DNA of 64,000 nucleotides from Alteromonas_E sp965248545 (lineage in GTDB: Bacteria; Pseudomonadota; Gammaproteobacteria; Enterobacterales; Alteromonadaceae), in contig OZ252110.1 in NCBI GenBank assembly GCA_965248545.1, positions 3,596,001 through 3,660,000 of the forward strand, given 5' to 3'. The stretch's first letter is position 1; the number at the start of each line of letters is the position of its first letter. Below are positions 34,783 through 42,624 of this stretch, piece by piece. Position numbers and translations under genes: made by a program. The notes under the pieces are model-generated. The model saw only the letters and a list, made by a program, of their open reading frames with translations, had not been told where the DNA came from and ran no database searches.

Positions 34783-35675
34783 TACGTTCTACTCAAATCA
34801 AGACGTTGATTTACGCGTTTAAGTAAACTATCGACTTGATCACCTTTTAAACCCTCACTCGCGGCATAACTCAGACTTTGATAGACAGGTGTGGTTTGTT
34901 GATCAGTCTTAAAGGCCAATGCTTGAACCGACTTTTTAATCTGTAGTGCTAGTTCTGACGCTTCAGATAGTGACGTATTGGGCATAAGTAAAACAAATCT
35001 ATCTCCTGCATAGCGACATGCTAGGTCATGTGTGCGCAGATTCATTACGATTAACTCAGAAATCTCGCGTAATAGTCGATCACCTAAGTTGTGACCATAT
35101 TGGCGATTAAACGCATCAAAATTGTCGATATCGAGCATGACGACTGAAAAGGGTTTATCACCATCGTTGAGTTGGCCGCTAATAATCCCTTTCATGTAAT
35201 CAGCACTGTACAACTGCGTGATCATATCGACTTGCTCGTGCTCACGTTGGTAGCTTTCACGGCGTTTTAATTGTCGATTAAGCACGAGCTGTTCCTGATG
35301 CCAGTGGTAAAGTGCGTAGCTCATTAATAACATTCCCACTGTAGCCGGTAATGATTCGATAACGCTGAGGTATGCAAATGCGCTACTGTACCGTGTGAAT
35401 TCGTCGAAAACATCGAGTAGCGCAGTAAACATGAAGCATGCCAAACCACAAACTAAGAAGTTGGTGACTTTTCCTGGCGGCCGACTTGCGAGTATAAAGA
35501 ACGTCCACAATAGAGTTAAAAAGGCAATACTGCCTTCACCCACAACATCAAGCCAAGCAATTTCTCGCCAGTACTTCAGTGAGCCAAAGCCAAAACTAAG
35601 TGATGTTGCGAAGCAAATACAGGCGAATACGACGCTGATTAAGCGTTGATGTCGGTGGAGCATTGAGAGATTCAT
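34782..35675 (-). CDS. Membrane GGDEF protein with degenerate active site
   Basis: A 297-residue protein. Four to six membrane segments (residues 10-125) are followed by a GGDEF domain that keeps the fold and the DIDNFDAFNRQYGH substrate helix. The signature reads AGDRF (in RYAGDRFVLL) in place of GGDEF: the first Gly and the metal-binding Glu are lost. It is probably not an active diguanylate cyclase; it may bind GTP or act as a sensor. It is coupled with an AraC regulator, suggesting a membrane signal feeding transcription. Confidence 0.87.
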   Translation of the reverse strand: MNLSMLHRHQRLISVVFACICFATSLSFGFGSLKYWREIAWLDVVGEGSIAFLTLLWTFFILASRPPGKVTNFLVCGLACFMFTALLDVFDEFTRYSSAFAYLSVIESLPATVGMLLMSYALYHWHQEQLVLNRQLKRRESYQREHEQVDMITQLYSADYMKGIISGQLNDGDKPFSVVMLDIDNFDAFNRQYGHNLGDRLLREISELIVMNLRTHDLACRYAGDRFVLLMPNTSLSEASELALQIKKSVQALAFKTDQQTTPVYQSLSYAASEGLKGDQVDSLLKRVNQRLDLSRT

Positions 35676-35991
35676 TGTTATACGACCTGAATAGAAAACA
35701 GCATTAGTTTACTTAACACTCAAGAAGTGTCAGGGGTCATTTTGGCTCATCGATATGACAAAACAGTGACTTATTTTGACCCAAACACACCAAACTAACG
35801 TTCTCTAAGCGAAATCAGTGGACAATCAGCGGGTCAAATTAGCTCATGTTGACAGGTTTAAATGGTTAAATTCAGTCGATATTAGCTGTGTGTACAAAAA
35901 CGTAAAATTACTGTCACAAAATCGTCATAACCGATGCCTAGCGTGTGCGCTCTCACTTAACAAGCGTACACATACTTTAAGGCTAAATAAT
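35676..35991. other. Promoter region of the phytase-linked TonB receptor
   Basis: About 315 bases between the divergent GGDEF and TonB receptor genes. It is open in the receptor frame from 35818, but those 58 codons lack signal-peptide character and precede the normal start at 35992. No Fur-like or Pho-box-like repeat was clear to me. Confidence 0.4.
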
Positions 35992-38697
35992 ATGACGTTT
36001 ACGAAGAACAAGTTAGCTGTAGCATGCCTTACAGCGTTTCTCAGTACAGGCGCATTTGCGCAAGAAACGGGTATTTTGCAAGGAAACATCACTCATGGAG
36101 CAAGCGGCGGATTTTTTGAAGGTGCCAGAGTCGAAATTAAAGAACTCAATATAAGCACAGTGTCGCGCCGGGATGGTACGTTCCGTTTTCCGTCTTTACC
36201 GGCAGGTGAATATACATTAGTCATTGAATATCTTGGTGCTGAACAACGCGAAATACCGATTACCATTGTTGAGGGTGAGACACTCGAACGCACAATTGAG
36301 CTAACAAAAACCGATATAGAAAACGTTGTGGTGTACGGTCAACGCTTAGGGAAAGCCGCAGCCCTCAACCAACAACGCATGTCGGACAACCTAAAATCAA
36401 TTGTTTCAGCAGACGCGATTGGTCAATTTCCCGATCAAAATGCGGCTGAAGCACTGCAACGTCTTCCCGGTTTGTCAATAGAACGCGATCAGGGCGAAGG
36501 CAGATTCGTTGGGATCCGCGGTATCGATCCAAACCTTAATAATGTCACGATAAACGGCATCAATGTCCCCTCACCCGAAGCCGGTGTGCGGTCGGTTGCT
36601 TTAGATGTTATTCCATCAGAATTGATCCAGGGGTTAGAAGTATCCAAATCAGTCACATCGGATATGGACGCAGACGCTATTGGTGGCTCTGTCGAGGTAA
36701 AGAGCTTAAGTGCTTTTGATAAACAAGATCGCAGTGCCAGTTTCACCTTGCAAGGCAGTTACAACGAATTAAGAGAAGACTATAGCCCGAAGGTATCAGG
36801 CAGCATTACCGAGAAATTCGACATCGGCAATCAATCTGATGTCTTTGGTGTTGCCGCAGCCGTTTCATATTTTGACCGAGACTTTGGGTCTGACAACATT
36901 GAAACCAATGGCGATGATGAAATCGAGCAACGACACTATGGCATTAACCGTGAACGCTTAGGGGCAGCCGTAAACCTTGATTACCGTCCAGATTTTAATA
37001 ATCAGTACTACCTTAGAAGCCTTTACAGCAAGTTCTCTGACGACGAATTCCGACAAGCTAACATTTTTGCTTTTGACGGTGACGACTCTGAAATTGAGCG
37101 CGAGAGTAAAGACAGGTTTGAACGTCAAACCATTACATCTGTAACGGCTGGCGGTGAGAACCTAGTCGGTAACTTTAAGTTTGAATACCAATTAGGTTAT
37201 TCACAATCTGACGAGTCTGAACCTGATGCACTTTACTACGTGTTTAAAGGTGAGGAAATGTCGATTGATTCTGATTTTGTTGGGCAAATCCCGAACATTA
37301 TTCAAGATGCTTCAGCACAAGACTTGAGTAATTATGAATTAGATGAAATTAGTTTCGAACAAAACTATGCCGAAGATACCGAAACAAGCGTTAAATTTGA
37401 CGTGACACGCTATATCGATTTTTCAGACTATTCCGCAGAACTAAAATTTGGCGGGAAATACCGTACGCGCGAAAAAACAGCAGATGCAAATATTTTCATT
37501 TTTGACGGTGATTTTGACGGGATCGACCCAGCCAGTTTTGCTACCGCATCTCCAGACTATGGGATTGGCGATTTCGGTCCAGGTCTCGATCGTCAAGGCA
37601 TGCGCGGCTTTTTTAACCAAAATAGAAACGCGCTAGAACTCGATGATTTGAACTCTGAGTTGGAATCGAATGGCGCCAGTTATCGTTTGGATGAGGATAT
37701 CTTCGCAGCATACCTAATGGGTAAAGTTACCGTTGATAATTTGCGAGTAATTGCCGGGCTCCGATATGAAAGCACTGACTTTTCGACCCAAGGACAGCGC
37801 GTTGAACTTGTAGAAGATGAGCAAAACGACATAGAACAAGTCGTCAATACACCATGGCTGAGTGAGCGTGACTATGATCACCTAGTGCCTAGTGTGAACC
37901 TTCGCTATGAGATTTCCGACGAAGTCATTGCCCGAGCAGCTTATACACAAACCATATCACGCCCTAAATTTGAAGATGCGGCTGCATTCCAAATTATTGA
38001 AACCAAGACTGAAGAAAACGATGAAGGTGGTTTTGATACCGAACGAGAGGCTGAGGTCGGAAACCCGGAACTCAAACCATATGAAGCGGATAACATCGAT
38101 TTAGCTATTGAATATTATCCCGGTGATATTGGTGTCTTATCCGCTGGCTATTTTTACAAAGATATCGATAACTTTGTAATCATTGCGGATGTGGCTGGAA
38201 CCCAAGGCTGGGAGGGGTTCGACGAAGTTATGCAGCCGATCAACGGCGAAAGTGCAAACGTACAAGGCGTAGAATTGTCGTGGGTTAAAGCGTTCGATAA
38301 CGGATTATTGTTATCTGCTAACGCCACGTTCTCAGATTCTGAAGCAACGACGTTTTTGGATGGTGAACGTTTTGAAACTAGTTTACCCAATCAGTCTGAT
38401 CGCATTGGCAATTTAACGGTGGGTTACGAAAGTAATAGCTTAAGCGTACGTTTAACTATGGCGTATAAAAGTGAAAATTTGGAAGAGATTGACGGTGATT
38501 TAATCAAGATGGAAGATGATCATCAACAGTTGGATTTCTCTTCTAAATATTTCATTAAAGATAATCTCTATATTTATTTTAACGCGGTCAATATCACCGA
38601 TGAGCCGTTTTACAACTATTTCGATCGTCCGAGTTTAAATGCCCAGTATGAAGAATATGGGCGCACCTTTGAGCTTGGCTTTAATTGGACGTTGTAA
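35992..38697 (+). CDS. TonB-dependent receptor linked to phytase
   Basis: A 901-residue outer-membrane receptor. The start at 35992 (MTFTKNKLAVACLTAF) gives a good signal peptide ending AFAQ; AAGG lies upstream. After it comes a carboxypeptidase-regulatory-like domain (residues 24-105: GILQGNITHGASGGFFEGA to the DGTFRFPSLPAGEYTL strand), then the plug (LGKAAALNQQRMSDNLKSIV) and the barrel, ending NWTL. Such CarboxypepD-reg TonB receptors bind polymeric or chelated ligands. It is followed 87 bp later by a phytase, so phytate or metal-phytate products are the likely cargo. Confidence 0.93.
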   Translation: MTFTKNKLAVACLTAFLSTGAFAQETGILQGNITHGASGGFFEGARVEIKELNISTVSRRDGTFRFPSLPAGEYTLVIEYLGAEQREIPITIVEGETLERTIELTKTDIENVVVYGQRLGKAAALNQQRMSDNLKSIVSADAIGQFPDQNAAEALQRLPGLSIERDQGEGRFVGIRGIDPNLNNVTINGINVPSPEAGVRSVALDVIPSELIQGLEVSKSVTSDMDADAIGGSVEVKSLSAFDKQDRSASFTLQGSYNELREDYSPKVSGSITEKFDIGNQSDVFGVAAAVSYFDRDFGSDNIETNGDDEIEQRHYGINRERLGAAVNLDYRPDFNNQYYLRSLYSKFSDDEFRQANIFAFDGDDSEIERESKDRFERQTITSVTAGGENLVGNFKFEYQLGYSQSDESEPDALYYVFKGEEMSIDSDFVGQIPNIIQDASAQDLSNYELDEISFEQNYAEDTETSVKFDVTRYIDFSDYSAELKFGGKYRTREKTADANIFIFDGDFDGIDPASFATASPDYGIGDFGPGLDRQGMRGFFNQNRNALELDDLNSELESNGASYRLDEDIFAAYLMGKVTVDNLRVIAGLRYESTDFSTQGQRVELVEDEQNDIEQVVNTPWLSERDYDHLVPSVNLRYEISDEVIARAAYTQTISRPKFEDAAAFQIIETKTEENDEGGFDTEREAEVGNPELKPYEADNIDLAIEYYPGDIGVLSAGYFYKDIDNFVIIADVAGTQGWEGFDEVMQPINGESANVQGVELSWVKAFDNGLLLSANATFSDSEATTFLDGERFETSLPNQSDRIGNLTVGYESNSLSVRLTMAYKSENLEEIDGDLIKMEDDHQQLDFSSKYFIKDNLYIYFNAVNITDEPFYNYFDRPSLNAQYEEYGRTFELGFNWTL

Positions 38698-38708
38698 ACG
38701 ATTTTTTG

Positions 38709-38735
38709 GGGCCGTGTCTTTGCGGCCCACTGCGT
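38709..38735 (+). terminator. Hairpin after the TonB receptor gene
   Basis: GGGCCG, loop TGTCTTTG, CGGCCC, then ACTGCG and a run of T. It is a 6-bp G/C stem 12 bp after the receptor stop, and may reduce read-through into the phytase gene. Confidence 0.65.
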
Positions 38736-38784
38736 TTTTTTGCCATCGAAACCATTTGGATTTGTAAGAATTAAGAAAAAATAA

Positions 38785-40716
38785 ATGAAGATTATCAATA
38801 CTAAAATACTATCGATGTTAGCTCTGTCACTTGTGTGTTTTGTTGACTCAGTAACAGCCGGTGACATTGACCAAGTCACAATTTCAACCTTGTCTTTTTC
38901 GCAACACGAGCAAGGTAAGTCTGCTAGTGCGGTTATGCATGGCGAACAACAATATTGGCTTACCACGAGTGCTAACCAGGGATTGCGTTTATATGATGTT
39001 AGCGGTGAGGAGCTTTCTCGTATTGTCGGCAACTATGAGTCATTAAGTGTTAAGACATTTGATCGCGATGACAATGAGTCGGCAATTATCGCTGCTGTCG
39101 AAGTAGAGACTGATTCAATTCAGCTCTTTACCATTGATTGGCAGCATAAAGCGCTAATCCAGAAAGCTTCTTTTACTAATGCCACGGCACAAACCGAAGC
39201 GCTTTGTTGGTATGCGGATGCAGATTACGGCGTGTCGCTGTTTTCGGTAGATGCGATTGGGGTTACGAAGCAACATCTCATTGATGTCAACAATCTTACA
39301 GCAACACCCAAACTGATACGCGAGTTTCCTGGCGTCCCCAAGCCAACAGCGTGCGCTACTGACACGGCTTCCCAGGCACTATACATTGCCGAAGAAACGG
39401 TTGGCGTTTGGCGCTACCCTGCGAACCCAGAAATGGAACTGGCCAGAGACTTAGTCATTACAACTGCGCCTCATGGCAGGTTAAGTGGTGAAATTAAAGG
39501 AATTGCGACTTTACCTAACCAGTATCTATTGGTTAGTACACCAGATGAGTCAGGTGTGTGGATATTTCCCGCCAATGACCACAACAAAGCCGAGTTTATC
39601 GCGCTTCAAGACGACTCTGCACCTGAATCGATTAATACTGTAAGACAAAACCAGCAGTCTATTGTGAGTGTTTTTGATGATGAACATGATGTGTATTACA
39701 CCTTTTCATTGCACGGAGCGGAGCCCCATAAAGACACTGCGGACACTATTTTCGATTGGGTGACTCCTGCTGTTGAAACTACCCCCGTTAAGAAATTTGG
39801 GGATGCGGCTGATGACCCAGCCATTTGGCTAAATCCAGATTCGCCCGAGGCTAGTTTGGTGTTTGGCACAAACAAGAAACAAGGATTACTGGTTTATAAT
39901 CTGAGTGGTGATCAGATTGCCGAGTACAATGTTGGGCGCGTTAATAACGTTGATTTGTTATACAACTTTTCATTAAACGGTAACGCAGTCGATCTTGTCG
40001 CCGCCAGCAACAGAACCAATAAGAGCATTTCGTTATTCGCCATTCTTAATGCTAACGGAACCCTTGAACATTTAGGGGATTATAAAACAGGTTTGAATGA
40101 CGTGTATGGCTTGTGCTCAGCAACAGTTAACCAAACTGCTTTTGTGTATATTAACGACACCGATGGGCGATTCGAGCAATATCAAATCCAATCTGATTCA
40201 GGCAAATTATCGACAACCTTGGTTCGGTCCTTTTCCGCCAATAGTCAACCAGAGGGCTGTGTGGTCGATGCTGCTGAAAACACCTTGTATTTCGGTGAAG
40301 AGTCTTTTGGCATTTGGCAGGTAAGCGCATTACCAAACGATGATGAACCCAACGTTTTTCAGAAATTAAACGACAAATTTATTGCTGATGTCGAAGGTAT
40401 GGAAATCTATCAGATGGGTAGCAACAAGTATTTGATAGCGTCCAGCCAAGGAAACAATAGTTACGCAATTTTCAGTCTGAGTGGCAATCGTCGATATTTA
40501 GGTAGTTTCAAAATCAAACCATCTATAGAACGACAGATTGACGCTGTCTCCGAAACTGATGGTCTTGCAATTGTTTCACAAGGACTAGGAGAACGTTTTC
40601 CCGATGGGTTACTGGTGGTTCAGGACGGCCGCAATCATTACCCGACCGAGCCACAAAATTTTAAGTATGTAAGTGGCACATACCTCAAGGATTTGATTTC
40701 AAAATTAGAACGCTAG
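38785..40716 (+). CDS. Beta-propeller phytase with two propeller domains
   Basis: A 643-residue exported protein. The signal peptide ends near VTAGD (residue 25). The C-terminal half (from about residue 320) is a typical beta-propeller phytase: DAADDPAIWLNPDSPEASLVFGTNKK, VGRVNNVDLLYNF, CVVDAAENTLYFGEE, SSQGNNSYAIFSL and TDGLAIVSQGLG. The N-terminal half (residues 30-310) has a diverged second propeller. This dual-domain form is known in marine bacteria. It should release phosphate from phytate in the periplasm or outside, with calcium. It is paired with a TonB receptor. Confidence 0.93.
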   Translation: MKIINTKILSMLALSLVCFVDSVTAGDIDQVTISTLSFSQHEQGKSASAVMHGEQQYWLTTSANQGLRLYDVSGEELSRIVGNYESLSVKTFDRDDNESAIIAAVEVETDSIQLFTIDWQHKALIQKASFTNATAQTEALCWYADADYGVSLFSVDAIGVTKQHLIDVNNLTATPKLIREFPGVPKPTACATDTASQALYIAEETVGVWRYPANPEMELARDLVITTAPHGRLSGEIKGIATLPNQYLLVSTPDESGVWIFPANDHNKAEFIALQDDSAPESINTVRQNQQSIVSVFDDEHDVYYTFSLHGAEPHKDTADTIFDWVTPAVETTPVKKFGDAADDPAIWLNPDSPEASLVFGTNKKQGLLVYNLSGDQIAEYNVGRVNNVDLLYNFSLNGNAVDLVAASNRTNKSISLFAILNANGTLEHLGDYKTGLNDVYGLCSATVNQTAFVYINDTDGRFEQYQIQSDSGKLSTTLVRSFSANSQPEGCVVDAAENTLYFGEESFGIWQVSALPNDDEPNVFQKLNDKFIADVEGMEIYQMGSNKYLIASSQGNNSYAIFSLSGNRRYLGSFKIKPSIERQIDAVSETDGLAIVSQGLGERFPDGLLVVQDGRNHYPTEPQNFKYVSGTYLKDLISKLER

Positions 40717-40737
40717 ATTCGTTATCTTGCTTCTTTG

Positions 40738-40762
40738 AAGGCCGATGTTTAATCGGCCTTTA
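40738..40762. terminator. Bidirectional terminator between phytase and Lrp genes
   Basis: AAGGCCGAT, a five-base loop, ATCGGCCTT followed by TA on the plus strand, and AAGGCC with A-rich flanks on the other strand. It lies between the convergent phytase and Lrp-family genes and can serve both. Confidence 0.8.
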
Positions 40763-40777
40763 TGCACATATGAAGGT

Positions 40778-41230
40778 TTAGGTAATCGGTAACGCAGTAC
40801 TGTTCTTAATCTTTTCCATCGCGAAACTAGATGTCACATCGCTTAACTGAATACCGTTGATGAAGCGTTTGTAAAAATGATCAAAGCCCTGCATATCCGC
40901 TACCAAAACTTTGAGCATATAGTCATATTCCCCACTGAGACGATAGATCTCAACCACTTCTTCAAATGCAGTCGTGTGTAGTGCAAATTGGTTTAACCAC
41001 TTGGGATCGTGTTGCGATGTTTTGACGTGAACAAATACGGTTAAACCTAGATTGAGTTTTTCGGGGTTGAGCAAAGTCACTCGCTTTTCAATGACGCCCT
41101 CTGACTGAAGACGCTGAATACGTCGCCAACAGGGCGTCGTAGTTAAGCCTACTTTGTCTGCTATTTCCGCGGTAGAAAGGGTTGCGTCAGCTTGAATCAA
41201 TTCTAAGATTTGTTTGTCTAGCTTATCCAT
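40778..41230 (-). CDS. Lrp/AsnC-family transcriptional regulator
   Basis: A 150-residue protein. The N-terminal helix-turn-helix is LSTAEIADKVGLTTTPCWRRIQRLQSEGVI (residues 17-47), and the C-terminal RAM ligand-binding domain carries SGEYDYMLKVLVADM near residue 100. Members sense amino acids and often control the gene next door; here the neighbour upstream is the prp operon (same strand, 200 bp away). The target is not certain. Confidence 0.92.
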   Translation of the reverse strand: MDKLDKQILELIQADATLSTAEIADKVGLTTTPCWRRIQRLQSEGVIEKRVTLLNPEKLNLGLTVFVHVKTSQHDPKWLNQFALHTTAFEEVVEIYRLSGEYDYMLKVLVADMQGFDHFYKRFINGIQLSDVTSSFAMEKIKNSTALPIT

Positions 41231-41307
41231 TACGACAATGACTCAGGTTTCGTCTCTTGGCGTAATTATACACATTTATTTGCTACTAGGGCCTTCCAAA
41301 TAGGTAG

Positions 41308-41356
41308 AATCAACCAAGCAATTATTAATATTTGGAAAAATAGTGCTTGGTTGATT
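41308..41356. promoter_or_regulatory. Perfect 13-bp inverted repeat between prpF and the Lrp gene
   Basis: AATCAACCAAGCA (41308-41320) and TGCTTGGTTGATT (41344-41356) are exact reverse complements around a 23-base AT-rich spacer. The position fits either the end of the prp operon or an operator in the Lrp promoter. The long loop makes a classic terminator less likely. Confidence 0.5.
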
Positions 41357-41430
41357 GGGTTTTGGTGTGAAATGGGACTCAAACCTAGTGTAGGTTCGGT
41401 GGGGTACAAGAAAGGGAGTATTATACTCCC

Positions 41431-42624
41431 CTACTGTGTTTCGCTTGGATCTGGAACATGGACATTGCCATCCATCAGAATCCGGGCACTTCGGCTCATA
41501 ACGGCTTTGGTTACTTGCCATTGCCCATCAACGGACTCTGCGGCAGCGCCAACTTTCAAGGTCCCAGAAGGATGACCAAAATTGACACTGTTTCGCTCGC
41601 CCACGCCAGCAGCTAAGTTTACCAGTGTTCCGGGAATTGCCGCTGCTGTCGCAATTGCAACCGCCGCTGTACCCATCATAGCGTGGTGTAATTTGCCCAT
41701 GGACAAAGCTCTCACTAGCACATCAATGTCTGGGGCATTAATGGCTTTACCACTGGAGGCTTGATAATCCTTTGGTTTCGCAACAAATGCGATTTTGGGC
41801 GTATGTTGTCTAGCTTCAGCCTCTTTTAAATCATTGATAAGTCCCATTGCCACAGCACCGTGGGCTCTTAAGGATTCAAATTTAGCTAATGCGCTTTTAT
41901 CTTCATTGATGTCAGCTTGTAGTTCAGTACCAACGTAACCGATGTCATCGGCATTCACAAAGATGGTTGGGATACCGGCATTGATCATAGTCGCGGGTAT
42001 TGCGCCAAATTCAGGCGTAGTCAATGTGTCGACAATGTTTCCGGTTGGAAACAAAGCACCCGACGCATCTGCAGGGTCAAGAAACTCAACCACAACTTCT
42101 GCAGCTGGAAAGGTAACGCCATCCAACTCAAAGTCACCCGTTTCTTGAACAGCACCTTGGGTCACAGGGATATGGGCGACGATGGTCTTTTGAATATTCA
42201 CTTGCCAAATTTTAACCGTGACAACGCCATTACCCTTTGCTTCAAGTAAGGGGTCATTCACCATGCCTTGTGCAATCGCAAAAGCACCAACTGCAGCGGT
42301 TAAATTGCCGCAGTTACCGCTCCAATCGACAAACGGTTTATCAATCGCGACTTGACCAAATAGGTAATCGACATCGTGATCGTCACGTGAGCTGCGATCA
42401 ACGATAACGGTCTTACTCGTACTAGAGGTAGCACCGCCCATGCCATCGGTTTGCTTAGCATATGGGTCAGGGCTGCCAATCACGCGCAGTAATAAGGCAT
42501 CTCTTAATGGCCCGGCTTCTTGTGCAAAGGGTGGTAGTTCTGGGCGCGCAAAAAACACGCCCTTACTCGTACCACCACGCATATAAGTTGCAGGTACTTT
42601 AATTTGTGGTGAAAACATACTCAC
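41431..42624 (-). CDS. prpF: 2-Methylaconitate cis-trans isomerase PrpF
   Basis: A 397-residue PrpF/DAP-epimerase-fold protein. It has YMRGGTSKGVFF at the N-terminus, GNCGNLTAAVGAFA near residue 100 and NAGIPTIFV in the second half; these are PrpF hallmarks. It isomerises the 2-methylaconitate made by AcnD so the 2-methylcitrate cycle can continue, and acnD-type dehydratases depend on it. The start is GTG at 42624, with GGAGG five bases upstream, one base after the acnD stop; an ATG at 42618 is the alternative. Confidence 0.95.
   Translation of the reverse strand: MSMFSPQIKVPATYMRGGTSKGVFFARPELPPFAQEAGPLRDALLLRVIGSPDPYAKQTDGMGGATSSTSKTVIVDRSSRDDHDVDYLFGQVAIDKPFVDWSGNCGNLTAAVGAFAIAQGMVNDPLLEAKGNGVVTVKIWQVNIQKTIVAHIPVTQGAVQETGDFELDGVTFPAAEVVVEFLDPADASGALFPTGNIVDTLTTPEFGAIPATMINAGIPTIFVNADDIGYVGTELQADINEDKSALAKFESLRAHGAVAMGLINDLKEAEARQHTPKIAFVAKPKDYQASSGKAINAPDIDVLVRALSMGKLHHAMMGTAAVAIATAAAIPGTLVNLAAGVGERNSVNFGHPSGTLKVGAAAESVDGQWQVTKAVMSRSARILMDGNVHVPDPSETQ

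Noticed and set aside
35818..35991. Upstream extension of the phytase-linked TonB receptor (58 more residues)
   Set aside because: The extra segment has no signal-peptide character; the downstream start at 35992 begins a clear signal peptide, with AAGG upstream.
38785..40716. Reading the protein as a generic WD40 or PQQ propeller
   Set aside because: The phytase-specific DDPAIW segment and the TonB receptor partner fit a beta-propeller phytase better.
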